A stretch of DNA of 64,000 nucleotides from Ophiura sarsii (taxonomy: Eukaryota > Echinodermata > Ophiuroidea > Amphilepidida > Ophiuridae). The first letter of the stretch is position 1. Each line of letters starts with the position of its first letter. The position numbers and the translations under genes are program-made. Under the pieces are notes generated by a model that searched no databases, had not been told where the DNA came from, and worked only from the letters and a program-made list of their open reading frames with translations. Location: positions 31,409,551 through 31,473,550 of the forward strand of contig CM069450.1 of NCBI GenBank assembly GCA_035610835.1. Direction: 5' to 3'. This document shows, piece after piece, positions 1 to 12,073 of the stretch.

Positions 1-579
1 TTCTAAGTGCATGCAATATATGGGCCTTTAAATTGACTTTAGGGAAAAACCAGAACGTGGAATTGCTTGCATTGGCGTAGTCATTGCCCTGTGATCATGA
101 AGATGTTGATCGTAATTCTCAAAGGGGACGCTAGGCTGCAGTCTAATTACACTATTCCAATATTGTATCACTGAATTAAATATGTGTATGACTGAATATA
201 TTTCACTGTGTGTCACGAGTCCATATTGTAAATATGTGATATAAGAGCAGACCCATATATCCTATGCAGTAAACAGCGTAGCATGAATATAATGTGTCTA
301 AAACTTTGCAAATGGCGTCAATAACAAATAGTTGTGTAAAGTCAAATCCTCGGCTGAATGCTGAAGAAGGTAGTAAGTGACATTGGGTAAAATTGAGTAT
401 TCTGCTAGTATTAAAATATTGAAAATACAGGTAAATACACACATTTTAAGCTATGGTATAGGACTGAAATCGGAGTAGTTACATTTGTAAGACAGAAATA
501 AGCTGACGAAAAAGAATGAAGAAACAAATCTACGATCATTGCTTTATGCACATGATGCTATCATCAGTTATAGCACAAC
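1..579. other. No recognisable feature
   Basis: AT-rich sequence. The two short open frames here (62 and 79 codons) show no family resemblance and no repeated copy elsewhere in the window. I see no RNA gene or clear repeat. Confidence 0.5.
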
Positions 580-857
580 TTAAAGGTATATTATGTGATC
601 TTTCCAGGGAACGCGCTCAACATCGAAAAACAAATTGAAAGCAGATAAACTGTCGGGATAATTATCACGACAGTTTATATTTTCACTCTAAATTCACTCT
701 AAAACCATGATTTTGAGGTAATTAGGAATCGTAACCCTTTGTAACTTGGAATGTATGTACGATTTATGATCAGAAATGTAAATCTGCAAGAAAATCTACT
801 TTGTAAAAAAAATCATAGAGGGCGCTCTCTGGAAAAGATCACATAATATGCCTTTAA
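580..857. mobile_element. TTAA-flanked MITE (piggyBac-like), short derivative
   Basis: TTAA occurs at both edges (580-583 and 854-857). The termini are inverted: the left end begins AGGTATATTATGTGATC and the right end, read on the other strand, begins AGGCATATTATGTGATC. Similarity of the ends continues for about 35 bp. An internal imperfect palindrome lies around 645-680. The element is about 270 bp and has no coding capacity. A longer, more symmetric relative lies at 30802-31193. The piggyBac label is inferred from the TTAA target only. Confidence 0.8.
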
Positions 858-1047
858 ACACTTCCTGGAAAAAGCATTATGTTATTGCTCTTTCTGAGCC
901 GTGCACAAACATATTGCTACCAAATACTATACTATATAAATAGCAGTAGCAGTAATTATAGCACATCCATTGCTATCAGCAGTTTATTGCGTACAAAACG
1001 ATATTTTTGAATAAAACATGACATTGCTTATATCTGTATGTAAAGAC

Positions 1048-3060
1048 ACACTGGGTATAAACGGACAGTATATCATTTTCAAAAAACCAATACAGTGAAA
1101 TGAATAAAACATTATAAACGCAGATGTTGTTTATCGTAATTATAGAGATACCACATGAATTTCATATGAAAACTATTTCAGAAAACAATAGAAATTCACA
1201 CACATTTTGTAGTTCAAAGACAACTAAGACAGTACTAAATACGTAAAGTTATTGAACACAGAACGATTTCCCCCTTCATGTAGTGTAACCAAATCCGCAT
1301 CAGCGAGCGGATTTTCGTGAAGACTTCTTCGTCAGGATATGCCTTACCGCTGATTTTTCACATTCTATTGTCTTTATGCGTATTATGAATTAAATAATTC
1401 CCCGGGCATATCCGCTCACCTCGCCCTGGTTCATATACTTTCCTGCCATTGAGTTGACTTTTTAAAACAGGTAGCCTATTAGTATATAACATGGAATCCC
1501 TTGATCTATATAACTTGAGGAGGCCTGAGCGCAGATCTGTCTGGGTTTTCTCCCAGGTGATCTCTCGTACTTCTGTCTATAGGTTCTTTCCTTTCATATA
1601 CATGTACTGTGGAATCTATTGAACTAATGTTGACATTGACAAAAAAATGCTTTGAAACATATTCTATTTTGGGCCATAAGTACACTACTTTATCAAAACC
1701 AGTAAGGCCAACAGAGCCAATGTTACATTTTGTTATTGAAACATTTTAGCGACCCCCACCACCCCTAACCCCAAATAGAAATATTCTATTTGTTCTCAAA
1801 ATCCTGAAAACCAAACAAATTAAAGAATGTATGAGGCCCTGTACAAACGGAGGCCGCTACTGGCTACTGCTACTGCCACTGTCACTGCCACTGGCCACTG
1901 GCCACTGCCACTGCCACTGCCACTGCTACTGCTTCTGCTTCTGCTACTGCTACTGCTACTGCTACTGCTACTGCTACTGCTACTGCTACTGCTACTGCTA
2001 CTGCTACTGCTACTGTTACTGCTACTGCTACTGCTGCTTCTACTGCTACTGCTATTGCTATTGCTACTGCTTCTGCTTCTGCTACTGCTACTGCTATTGC
2101 TATTGCTATTGCTATTGCTATTGCTATTGCTATTGCTACTGCTACTGCTACTGCTATTGAAGGTCATCTCCTGTTGATATGAACGGCATTTCCTTGACTT
2201 TCCTGGGAAGTGTAAGATACGTCCATATGACTTACACCTTTTTGGATGCTGCTCTTCAAGCAGAGGCTTCCTAGTTAGTATAATATCCTTCTTTGAACCT
2301 TGTGTACACGCTCCAAGATACTCTGGATGACTAGAGAGGAGAGGTCAGAACATCCTATAACAATGTTCTTCTACATTCAACTTATAGTAAAAACAACCTT
2401 TTCAACCCCCAAAATAGTTCAAATCATGCAAATAAAATCATATATAAACCCCGAATGAAAACTTCAAACAAAACTATTTGATGATAGTTGTAGTTTAATG
2501 AACCTCTGGGCGGTCAGTTGTCCATCCAATTGTACGGTCAATGTTATTTTTATTTTGTCTCGTATACTCATGAAGTAGGCGAATTTACGACGTTAAAAGA
2601 TGCTAGATAGCTAGATAGCTGGATAGCCTCAGTATGCAGGCTCTTACCGCATAGGTAATATGAATATTACAACACTTATGGGTGATATAGAATTTCTACT
2701 TTACCTTTACATTAACTTGATTCAGACCAATTCTCTTAAAATCATATTTTCTTTTTATTTGAGTGCACTATAAAATATATAAATGAAGGGTGGTTTTATG
2801 AGCTGAAGTTTTGAAACAATCAAGAAATTGATAGCACTGAAGTCTGATGTGGATAAACAAAGAATATTGTTTCAGTTTTAATAGAGACATAATATCATTT
2901 TTACACAGGCGGTGTTTTCAATTTTTCAGTGTTTGCAATTGAGGGATCCGGTGTCACTCAGTTGTAAGTTGACCAATCAAATTCACTTAAAATACACACA
3001 TAATAGTTTTGCTTTACTTTTTGAACTGTTCGTCTTAAGACGGGCAAAGTGTGGGGTGTC
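1048..3060. repeat. Dispersed repeat A, copy 1
   Basis: This block recurs nearly unchanged at 5207-6735. The second copy lacks the part equivalent to about 1400-1735. Parts recur at 7590-8380, 21410-22500 (3' part only), 23205-23380 and 24293-24715. It includes a (CTGCTA)n array and ends close to a G-rich tract. No coding frame survives. It could be the non-coding part of a larger element, but I cannot place its termini. Confidence 0.85.
1858..2159. repeat. Hexanucleotide microsatellite (CTGCTA)n with CTGCCA/CTGCTT variants
   Basis: About 300 bp of six-base units. The left end is richer in GCCACT variants and the right end in GCTATT variants. Because the unit is a multiple of three, the poly-Leu, poly-Cys/Tyr and poly-Ser frames across it stay open without being genes. 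Confidence 0.97.
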
Positions 3061-3126
3061 TGTGGGTGGGGGGTGTACGGGGTGTGATATGGGGGACTGT
3101 GGTCCGGACTGGGGAGGGCGGGTAGA

Positions 3127-3144
3127 GGGGGGGGGGGGGGGGGG
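3127..3144 (+). repeat. Poly-G run of 18
   Basis: Eighteen uninterrupted G inside a longer GT/G-rich stretch (about 3040-3165) at the 3' edge of repeat A. It could form a G-quadruplex, and its length may be unreliable in assembly. Confidence 0.85.
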
Positions 3145-3799
3145 ATGGGTGTAGCGTGTGGGGGTGTGTGTGAATTTCCATGAAACCTAAATAATATCCA
3201 TGAAACCTAAATAATACACTTAAATAAGTAAATACGTCAATGGAGTAAATTTGACAACATCTGATAGAATTGTTAAGCGATCTCGAATTTTCTGCATGAT
3301 GTACCTATATCCAGGGGAACATATTTCCAAATAGAGATTGACGGTTTAGTCAGTAAACACACTTTGGAAATTCCTTTTAATTCGTCTGCACATAAATTGA
3401 TCCGGTTTTTCACCCACACCTATCTGCGTTCGGCCTAGAGCCTGCAAGTCGATGGTAATACTCGCCACGTTATATTCACAAATGTTCACTGTGATTTTGG
3501 AATAAGTAGAATGAGAGATGTGATTACTTCCCTATAGCATAGAAAACAAAACACACATGTATGGTATATGGCTCGGAGGCTCAATCACAAGAGGTTTATT
3601 CAAATCTTGTAACATTTCATTAATTACCAAACATTGATACAAATGATATTGGCAACTTAATTACAATTTTAATACAAGTCAAGATGCTTAATCAAATAAT
3701 TTTTGATACAAGTCTAAGGAAAGTATTATCAAAATTATTGGATAGACTATACGCCTTCCTTCAAAATCCTGAAACATTATGACATTGATCTGTCAGACA

Positions 3800-4060
3800 C
3801 AATTAGGAAATCACCAATTTAACTATGGATAAAGTGAACTGCCTATACCCCACCCTTTAGAGGGAAACTCATAAAGATGACTAAATTAGCTGATTTTATT
3901 CCTATCATTCAGTAAAACAAATTAAGACCCAAATTAGGATTCAACAATTTAACTATGGATAAAGTGAACTGCCTCAACCCCACCCTTTAGAGGGATGCTC
4001 ATAAAGATGACTAAATTAGTTGAATTTATTCTTATAGATATAACTTCCAGTAAACATTGA
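3800..4060. repeat. Direct duplication, period about 130 bp
   Basis: Two adjacent units. The shared core starts at 3816 and again at 3946 and contains AACTATGGATAAAGTGAAC followed by a CCCCACCCTTTAGAGGG block. The units differ by scattered substitutions and small indels. Confidence 0.8.
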
Positions 4061-4070
4061 TCGCTTGCCA

Positions 4071-4168
4071 ATGTTACTGGTGTTTCAGGGTCTATACATA
4101 TAGTAGTGAACTGCCTACAATGTTACTGGTGTTTCAGGGTCTATACATATAGTAGTGAACTGCCTACA
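4071..4168. repeat. Tandem duplication, 49-bp unit, two copies
   Basis: The unit beginning ATGTTACTGGTGTTTCAGGG is repeated exactly at 4071 and 4120, with no visible difference, so the duplication is recent. The rest of 3145-4960 holds nothing I can identify apart from inverted GCGGGCTTA motifs near 4570 and 4785. Confidence 0.9.
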
Positions 4169-4967
4169 ACCCTATGAACTCTGCACAACAAATTAATAGT
4201 GGGACTAGTGAACTACCATGCGACCCCTTCAATTCGCTAACATAATTCACAGAAATATGATGTACCTGAAATTCAATTTGTCTGACCTTTAATTTAATTT
4301 AATTTATGAAAATAGAGATTCAATGCATGGTATGAATTCATTGAATCATAACATTACCGCAAATTGACTTCCTAGTTATTAATGTTCACTCACCAACCCA
4401 AGGTGCGAGCCGAAAGGTATAGCTCTGAAAAAGAGCAAAGAATTGCAATGGGTGGGTGGGAGTGGTTTAAATTTTTAGAACCTCTCGTGAAGCGAGCCAA
4501 CGAGATAATGACTGAGATAAAAGCGAGAGGATGCTGGGCCACTGCCCCAGCATACAAACAAAGGCCAAATTCGCGGGCTTAGCAGCGCGACATCTGATTG
4601 GCTCATGCTCTGGTTACCATAGTCAAGAGACACCAACCACACATACACACCAAGTTTCCCCTGCTCCAGGAAGTAATAGGGTTTAATGATAGACGGGCTA
4701 TCAGAAACTAAATTAAAATTGAAGCGTTCCGCAATTCCAAGGTACAACCGATGCCGTAACGTATTCAATGGACTTGCAATAATTAAGCCCGCGAAATTCC
4801 TTTTCCTAGGCCTCGTCGAATTAGTCAGTTTTCTTAAGATTTTTATAAAATTTACGAATATTTAAGAAAAAGTAATAAAGTTTCAAAAACGAAAAGTAAA
4901 TGAATAAATCATTTTTATTTAGGCTATTTAGAATAAAAATTCAAGAATATGAACAAAAAAGGAATTT

Positions 4968-5200
4968 CGGTAAGCACTTCTGGCTATCTGGAACAGCGGT
5001 CATACACCATTGATAAAGGCATCCGATCGCATGTCGAAACTGTCTGGAACAGTTAGTTCAAATTTGGATTTATGTCTATGAAATTTTCTAAATAATGTAT
5101 TTCGAAGTTTGTCAAACTCTCAAAATGATATATAGCTAAAACACACTTTTTTGTCTCTAGCCTTACCTCACGTTATATCTATAACCCTATGTGTATACCA
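4968..5200. repeat. Dispersed repeat, paired with 7156-7375
   Basis: The block beginning AAGCACTTCTGGCTATCTGG is found again at 7158, with near identity for about 220 bp. It runs directly into repeat A in both places. The 7156 copy has an extra MITE (7376-7565), so this copy preserves the uninterrupted target. Confidence 0.85.
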
Positions 5201-5206
5201 CCTCAC

Positions 5207-6735
5207 TACACACTGGGTATAAACGGACAGTATATCATTTTCAAAAAACCAATACAGTGAAATGAATAAAACATTAATAAACGCAAATGTTGTTTATCGT
5301 AATTATAGAGATACCACGTGAATTTCATATGAAAACTATTTCAGAAAACAATAGAAATTCACACACATTTTGTAGGCTTCAAAAACAACTAAGATAGTAC
5401 TAAATACGTAAAGTTATTGAACACGAAACTATTTTTTTCCCTTCATGTAGTGTAACCAAATCCGCATCAGCGAGCGGATTTTCGTGAAGACTTCTTCGTC
5501 AGGATATGCCTTACCGATGATTTCTTCACATTATATTGTCTTTATGCGTATTATGAATTAAATAATTGAAACATTTTAGCGACCCCCACACCCCCTAACC
5601 CCAAATAGAAATATTTTATTTGTTCTCAAAATCCTGAAAACCAAAATTAAAGAATGTATGAGGCCCTGTACAAACGGATGCCGCTACTGGCTACTGTTAC
5701 TGCTACTGCTACTGCTACTGCTACTGCTATTGCTATTGCTATTGCTATTGCTATTGCTATTGCTATTGCTATTGCTATTGCTATTGCTATTGCTATTGCT
5801 ACTGCTACTGCTACCTACTGCTACTGCTATTGAAGGTCATCTCCTGTTGATATGAACGGCATTTCCTTGACTTTCCTTGGAAGTGTAAGATACGTCCATA
5901 TGACTTACACCTTTTTGGATTCTGCTCTCCACGCTGAGGCTTCCTAGTTAGTATAATATCTTTCTTTGAACCTTGTGTACACGCTCCAAGATACTCTGGA
6001 TCACTAGAGAGGAGAGGTCAGAACATCCTATAACAATGTTCTTCATTAAACTTATAGTAAAAACAACCTTTCCAACCCCCAAAATAGTTCAAATCATGCA
6101 AATAATTCATATATAAACCCCGAATGAAAACTTCAAACAAAACTATTTGATGATAGTTGTAATTTAATGAACCTCTGGGCGGTCAGTTGTCCATCCAACT
6201 GTGCGGTCAATGTTATTTTGATTTTGTCTCGTATACTCATGAAGTAGGCGAATTTACGACGTTAAAAGATGCTAGATAGCTAGATAGCTGGATAGCCTCA
6301 GTATGCAGGCTCTTACCGCATAGGTAATATGAATATTACAACACTTATGGGTGATATAGAATTTCTACTTTACCTTTACATTAACTTGATTCAGACCAAT
6401 TCTCTTAAAATTATATTTTCTTTTTATTTGAGTGCACTATAAAATATATAAATGAAGGGTGGTTTTATGAGCTGAAGTTTTGAAACAATCAAGAAATTGA
6501 TAGCACTGAAGTCTGATGTGGATAAACAAAGTATATTGTTTCAGTTTAATCGAGAAATAATATCAATTTTACACAGGCGGTGTTTTCTTAAAATTTGCAA
6601 ATGAGGGATCCGGTGTCACTCAGTTGTAAGTTGACCAATCAAATTCACTTAAAATACACACATAATAGTTTTGCTTTACTTTTTGAACTTTTCGTCTTAA
6701 GACGGGCAAAGCGTGGGGTGTCTGTGGGTGGGGGC
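5207..6735. repeat. Dispersed repeat A, copy 2
   Basis: A close copy of 1048-3060 with a roughly 340-bp deletion: the join at about 5570 links sequence matching 1399 to sequence matching 1737. Its (CTGCTA)n array is shorter than in copy 1. Confidence 0.85.
5689..5831. repeat. (CTGCTA)n / (TTGCTA)n microsatellite
   Basis: About 140 bp of six-base units, at the same place in repeat A as the array at 1858-2159 but about half its length. The middle of the array is almost pure GCTATT. Confidence 0.95.
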
Positions 6736-7155
6736 AGTAGCGTAGCCAGCGGGGGGCGATTGCCCCCCGGACACCTAAAATGGGGACGGCGAAGTGGAAA
6801 AATGGGGACGAGAAGAAGGGGAGAAAAGAGAGAAAGAAGGGGGAAGGAGAGGGAGAAAGAGAAGAGAAAGGGGGAGGAGAGGGAGAAAGAGAATGGAAAG
6901 GGGAAGGAGCGGGAGAAAGAGAATGGAAAGGGGAAGGAGAAGGGAAAGAGAAGAGAAATGGGGACGGGAAATTGTTCATGTAGTACATTTACTGTGCGTT
7001 TTTTTTTTTGGACTGTGCGATTTTTTTTGAACTGTGCGAAATTTTTTGCTAAAATGGGGACGGAGAAGCTAAAAAATGGGGACGAGAAATTGGTACTGTG
7101 CGATTTTGCTTGACTGTGCGATTTTTTTGGGACTGTGCGAATTTTTTTGACACCT
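6733..7155 (+). repeat. Purine-rich insertion with 30-bp tandem units and repeated ACTGTGCGA motifs
   Basis: The left end reads CAGTAGCGTAGCCAGCGGG, the style of terminus also seen at 37509 and 56847. About 6780-6965 is nearly all A and G on the + strand, with about four units of roughly 30 bp (GGGGAAGGAG...GAGAA). From 6990 to 7150 an ACTGTGCGA motif followed by T-runs recurs. It lies between repeat A copy 2 and the 7156 repeat. The right terminus expected of a TIR element is not evident. Long frames here are composition artefacts. Confidence 0.75.
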
Positions 7156-7373
7156 CTGTAAGCACTTCTGGCTATCTGGAACAGCGGTCATACACCATTG
7201 ATAAAGGCATCCGATCGCATGTCGAAACTGTCTGGAACAGTTAGTTCAAATTTGGATTCATGTCTATGAAATTGTCTAAATAATGTATTTCGAAGTTTGT
7301 CAAACTCTCAAAATGATAGCTAAAACACACTTTTTTTTGTCTCTAGCCCTACCTCACGTTATATCTATAACCC

Positions 7374-7567
7374 TACTCTCTTAAATCAAAAGATTGACAA
7401 GTCAATCTTAAAGATTGTGCTTAGGGAAAGATCTTAAAAGATTGAAAATATTCAATCTAATAGAGTGAAATTTCAATATATCGGATTGAAACTTCACTCT
7501 ATTAGATTGAACATTTTCAATCTTTTAAGATCTTTCCCTAAGCACAATCTTTTGATTTAAGAGAGTA
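7374..7567. mobile_element. Hairpin MITE with TA target duplication
   Basis: Element 7376-7565 starts CTCTCTTAAATCAAAAGATT and ends with the inverted form. The two halves are complementary almost throughout, apart from an extra segment of about 17 bp in the left arm. TA flanks both ends. The paralogous copy near 5185-5195 reads ATAACCCTATGTG with a single TA, which gives the empty site. No coding capacity. Confidence 0.92.
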
Positions 7568-7589
7568 TGTAGCCTATATACCACCTCAC

Positions 7590-8380
7590 TACACACTGGG
7601 TATGACAGTATATCATTTTCAAAAAACCCAATACAGTGAAATGTATAAAACATTAATAAACGCAAATGTTGTTTATCGTAATTATAGAGATACCACGTGA
7701 ATTTCATATGAAAACTATTTCAGAAAACAACACACATTTTGAAGGCTTCAAAAACAGCTAAAGCCAGTACTAAATACGCCCGGTAAATACGTAAAGTTAT
7801 TGAACACAACACGATTTTTTCCCTTCATGTAGTGTAACCAAATCCGCATCAGCGAGCGGATTTTCGTGAATACTTCTTCGTCAGGATATGCCTTACCGAG
7901 GATTTCTTCACATTCTATTGTCTTTATACGTATTATGAATTAAATAATTCCCCGGGCATATCCGCTCACCTCGCCCTGGTTCATATACTTTCCTGCCATT
8001 GAGTTGACTTTATATAACAGGTAGCCTATTAGTATATTACAGGGAATCCCTCGATCTATATAACTTGAGGAGGCCTGAGCGCAGATCTGTCTGGGTTATC
8101 GCCCATGTGTTCTCTAGTACTTCTGTCTATAGGTTCTTTCCTTTCATATACTTTGGAATCTATTGAACTAATGTTGACATTGACACAAAAAAGTGCTTTG
8201 AAACATATTCTATTTTGGGCCATAAGTACACTACTTTATCAAAACCAGTAAGGCCAACAGAGCCAATGTTACATTTTGTTATTGAAACATTTTAGGGATA
8301 CCCCCACACCCCCACCCCTAAATAGATATATTTAATTTGTTCTCAAAATCTTGAAGACCAAACAAATTAAAGAATGTCCA
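7590..8380. repeat. Dispersed repeat A, copy 3 (partial)
   Basis: Matches about 1048-1830 and keeps the segment that copy 2 lacks. It stops before the (CTGCTA)n array, and the sequence diverges at about 8380. Confidence 0.85.
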
Positions 8381-8407
8381 TATATTTTCAAATAATTTTT
8401 CAAACTA

Positions 8408-8450
8408 AGATTTTAAAGATTTTAAAGATTTTAAAGATTTTAAAGATTTT
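8408..8450. repeat. Tandem 9-bp repeat (AGATTTTAA)n
   Basis: Five near-perfect units of nine bases. Confidence 0.9.
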
Positions 8451-8744
8451 CGAACATTTATAAACATTTTCAAAATAGCTATAATGCCTCCTAAGTTGTT
8501 GGAAAAACCAAATCCGCATTCGCTTATGATTTTATCGTGAAGACATCTTTTTCATGATACGACGTACCGACGATTTCTAAGAGACAATACTACCTATCGG
8601 TCAATTAAAACCGTTCTAAATTTCAAATATCAGACTATAAACAATAAAAGCGACTCATTTTTTGGCATCAAAATGTCCTCTAATTAGCCAGAACCAGATC
8701 AGGACAGCCATTAATGTTAACCCTACCCTAAATGTCAGAAAATT

Positions 8745-9267
8745 GCATTTTCATTCCTAGCTTTGGAGCATAAAATCACACCTGAACCAGAGCGCGGGGG
8801 AACATTTGACCTAAAGTGTCTAAAGGTGACTGAAGAACAAACAAGTGTAAATTGCACTGAAATGTTGTAAACACTACTTGAAGAATGTCCTGCTAAGCTT
8901 TATCTTCAATGAAGCAACATAATTGAAAGCATTGGCGTCCCTTTAAACTACAATCGTAAGTCATTGACGCCCAAATATGTGTAGAGTACTGCAATTAAGT
9001 CTAATTAAAGAACAAGTCTACATTTGCCAGTTCATATTGGACAGTGAAATGTTGGTTAACAAACAGCAGTCTGGAAAACGAAAAGCATGATGGTTTGGGC
9101 ACAGATATAGACAGGCTTAATAGCAGACGAAATTATGAAGCTGTTACGTTTATACACTTGACATGGCTAAGAATTTATATCGCTCAATTGCTATCAGCTG
9201 TAGAAAGCATAAATCATGAAATTGAGATGAAAAACAACACGTTATATAGCTACTTTCGAGTGGTAAT
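8745..9267. repeat. Dispersed repeat B, copy 1
   Basis: This block recurs at about 9490-9890 (partial) and 17900-18560, with related but more diverged copies at 27560-27830 and, inverted, at 39150-39320, 57890-58050 and near 59340-59420. Marker segments are CAATCGTAAGTCATTGACGC and GACAGTGAAATGTTGGTTAA. A 23-bp minisatellite follows it, here and at 18583. Coding potential is not evident. Confidence 0.8.
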
Positions 9268-9458
9268 GCATATACATTTTCCGAAATTTCCGTAGCCATA
9301 CATATATATTTTCCGTAGCAATTCATATGCATTCTCCGTAGCAATACATATACATTTTACGTAGCAATACATATACATTTTTCGTAGCAATTCATATACA
9401 TTTTCCGTAGCAATACATATATATTTTCCGTAGCAACACATATATATATATATATACA
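9268..9458. repeat. 23-bp minisatellite, locus 1
   Basis: About eight units of CATATACATTTTCCGTAGCA plus three bases, with substitutions, ending in an AT dinucleotide run near 9440-9456. The same unit occurs at 13113-13515, 18583-18723 and 18955-19037. Confidence 0.92.
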
Positions 9459-9890
9459 TCATTTCATTGGTATCAGCAGTTTAGAGCATAAAAGACGACA
9501 TTGGCATTCCTTTAAACTACAATCGTAAGTCATTGACGCCTAAATATTGGTAGAGTACATACTGCAATTAAGTATAATTAAATACCAAGTCTACAGTTGT
9601 CAGTTCACATGGGACAGTGAAATGTTGGTTAACAAACTGCAATATGGAAAACGGAAAGCATGATGGTTTGGGTACAGATATAGACAGGCTTGATAGCAGA
9701 TGAAATGCTGTAGGCTGTTACGTTTTACTCATGCTCCACAAATCCCCAATTCTCACCACATTTACCGAGTCATTGCTCTGTTCACAGCATATGCCTGATT
9801 TATACACTTCGCATGGTTAAGCATTTATATCGTTCAATTGCTATCAGCTGTAGTAAGTATAAATCATGAAATTGTGGTGAAAACAACAGT

Positions 9891-10790
9891 TATACATGGT
9901 GTATCCAAAAAAACACTTTTTGCTTACAGCTGTAAAGTTACAGCAAGTCACATATCGCTCTAAACTTGAATTATTATGTTAGGGCTATCTCATAGTCAAA
10001 TTACAGCGATATCTATTAATAATTCGCTGATATATTAAAGATTCAAGTAGACAAGGGCAAACACGATTTACATCGTTCGTCCTTAAAACTTTTCTTGTCC
10101 GATTAGTATTAACACACATTGTGGTTTAACAGTTTCGACCAGTGCTTCATATACGGAAATATGCTCGTCGATGCATTTTGAAACAAGGACAGCATTTTCA
10201 GGGTCGAGCAGCACCATAATGTCACAACAGACTATAGCAATGACTTATTCATGCAAGACAATTCCTAACTTCACTGGACAACTTCATTTATTTATCTTTT
10301 GGATAATGTGCCTTACTAAATGTTGTATTCATTTCATTAAAAAAAAGTAAGAGAGAGAGAGATGATTTGCATACAGACTTTGTAATTTTTATTTTTATGT
10401 TGTGTCACTAACTATCAACTAATTAATTGCAAGATTAGCTCAATATTGAAATAACAGTATAATAGCCAGACATAAACTTTAACATGAAATTTAGTTTTCA
10501 GAATGATGAGTTTGATTCCCATTATCTAAGTACAATTAGTTATCAATGTGTCTTGCTAATATTAACTTGAAAAGAAAACCAGACATACGATGTCAAACGT
10601 GTATTGCACTTATTTACTCATATCATTAATATCTCACCGAATTCATAATCGATACCGCTGTAATTTGACTACGTGATAGCCAAGTCATAGCACTAACAAA
10701 ATATCTAAGTTTTAGAACAATATGTGATTTGCTGTAATCGTACAGCTCTCGGCAAAAAGGGGTTGCGTTTTTATTGATACACCCTGTATA
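9891..10790. mobile_element. Non-autonomous TIR element in repeat B, TATA/TA flanked
   Basis: The left end reads CATGGTGTATCC and the right end, on the other strand, CAGGGTGTATCAATAAAAAC. Both ends are flanked by TATA (9891-9894 and 10787-10790). Inverted similarity continues inward for over 100 bp (for example CAAATTACAGCG in both arms). Paralogous repeat B copies at 9241-9260 and 18495-18512 continue through this point without it. About 890 bp with no transposase frame. A Tc1/mariner-type origin is inferred from the TA target. Confidence 0.8.
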
Positions 10791-10879
10791 GCTACTTTCG
10801 AGCAGTGCAGATATCAATGCTAAAAGTAGTTAAAAACATACTACCTAGCATAGCATTAGCAATAATAATACATATAATA

Positions 10880-12071
10880 CGGCCGAGTGCACCAATGACG
10901 GGTAACTTAATAGGGAGGTAAGCTACTAGTTATGCTCTAACTGTAGCATAACTTACTAACGATGTAATTCTTAGAGCATAATTGACGAGTAACACCAGAA
11001 TAGCAACTAGTGAGGTAAATATCCACATTAATCAGCATCGTCCCCTTACAAAATTATTTGGCGCATATGCCAAGTGTTAACCTATAGTTTACTGTAAAAT
11101 TCTGGCGTGAATGGTCCTCCGTAATATTAAAAACGTGTCGTCACTCGCTAGGTCATAGGTGAGTGTAAATCAAGAATCACGTGGAGTCGGCCTGCGATCC
11201 GGAAAAAAATGATGCCATTTTATGGCCAAAAAATTCAAAGTTTGTTTAACGCTTTTTCAAAATATCATGACATTACAAACATATTTTGGGCGAGGGGCAC
11301 ATACAAACATTGCACCAAAAAGCACAATTTTAATGCCAAACACAAGCACCCGATGGAAACCATTATATACAATTATAACACATCTCATAACACAAATACT
11401 TCCGTGGCGTGGATACCGTGTCCTTCGAATGTTAATCGCAGAACCCCGGTTCGAACCCCAGACCACGCACGGTACGATATGCTTTTATTTAATTTTTTCG
11501 TTCTTCTAGTTCTACCCTCCCACTCACAATAATGTTGAACTTGGCTTTAACAGTAATTAATAAAAACAATAACAAGTTTATTTATTTAGTCATTATTTAA
11601 GATCCTTGGACAATTAGTACATTTTGGTCAAAATATGACCCAAAGTCGGTGCGATTAGTGTTTGAATGGGCAAAGGAGTTGATCTAAATTTTGACTTAAA
11701 AAAATCACCAAATTGCATGAATGGATTTTCAAAAATATAAAATCTTTCAGCTTATAAGGGGTCACATTCCACATCAAATAGACACCCCCTGGGCATGCAA
11801 GCGCAATTGGTCCTTCAGCATCAGCGAATCATCCCCTCCAATGTTCACAACAAATTTACGCTACTGCTAGAATTGACTGACTTGTGGCATAAAACGTTAT
11901 GCCTCAACTTACTCTTGCGTCCGGTCAGGTATAACATTTAGCATAAATTACCCGCTAGTTACTAGCCTAGTAGCTTACCCCGCATTGGCGCTCTCAAAAT
12001 TGTGGGTTACGCCTCAGTTACTAGCGAGGTAGCGCTATTCTTCAGCTACCCGTCATTGGTGCACTCGGCCG
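10880..12071. mobile_element. Long-TIR element, termini CGGCCGAGTGCACCAATGAC
   Basis: The two ends are perfect inverted repeats for about 26 bp. Looser inverted similarity extends inward through alternating CTAGTTAC/GTAACTAG motifs. It has no convincing coding frame. The interior includes a GGTTCGAACCC box at about 11448 and a short closing stem. No clear target duplication was found. It abuts the Tc1-like element at 12074, and together they interrupt a minisatellite. Confidence 0.8.
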
Positions 12072-12073
12072 AT

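Noticed and set aside
1820..2177. Long poly-Leu, poly-Ser and Cys/Tyr-repeat frames on both strands
   Set aside because: They are translations of a hexanucleotide microsatellite, open in several frames at once.
6595..7113. 172-codon Lys/Glu-rich frame
   Set aside because: It joins a repeat A fragment to the purine-rich tract, with no codon structure independent of composition.
11407..11468. Possible tRNA: GCGTGG/CCACGC closing stem and a GGTTCGAACC box
   Set aside because: Only about 62 bases between the stem ends, no D or anticodon arm, and the T stem does not pair. GGTTCGAACC is itself a palindrome, so a B-box match is weak evidence.
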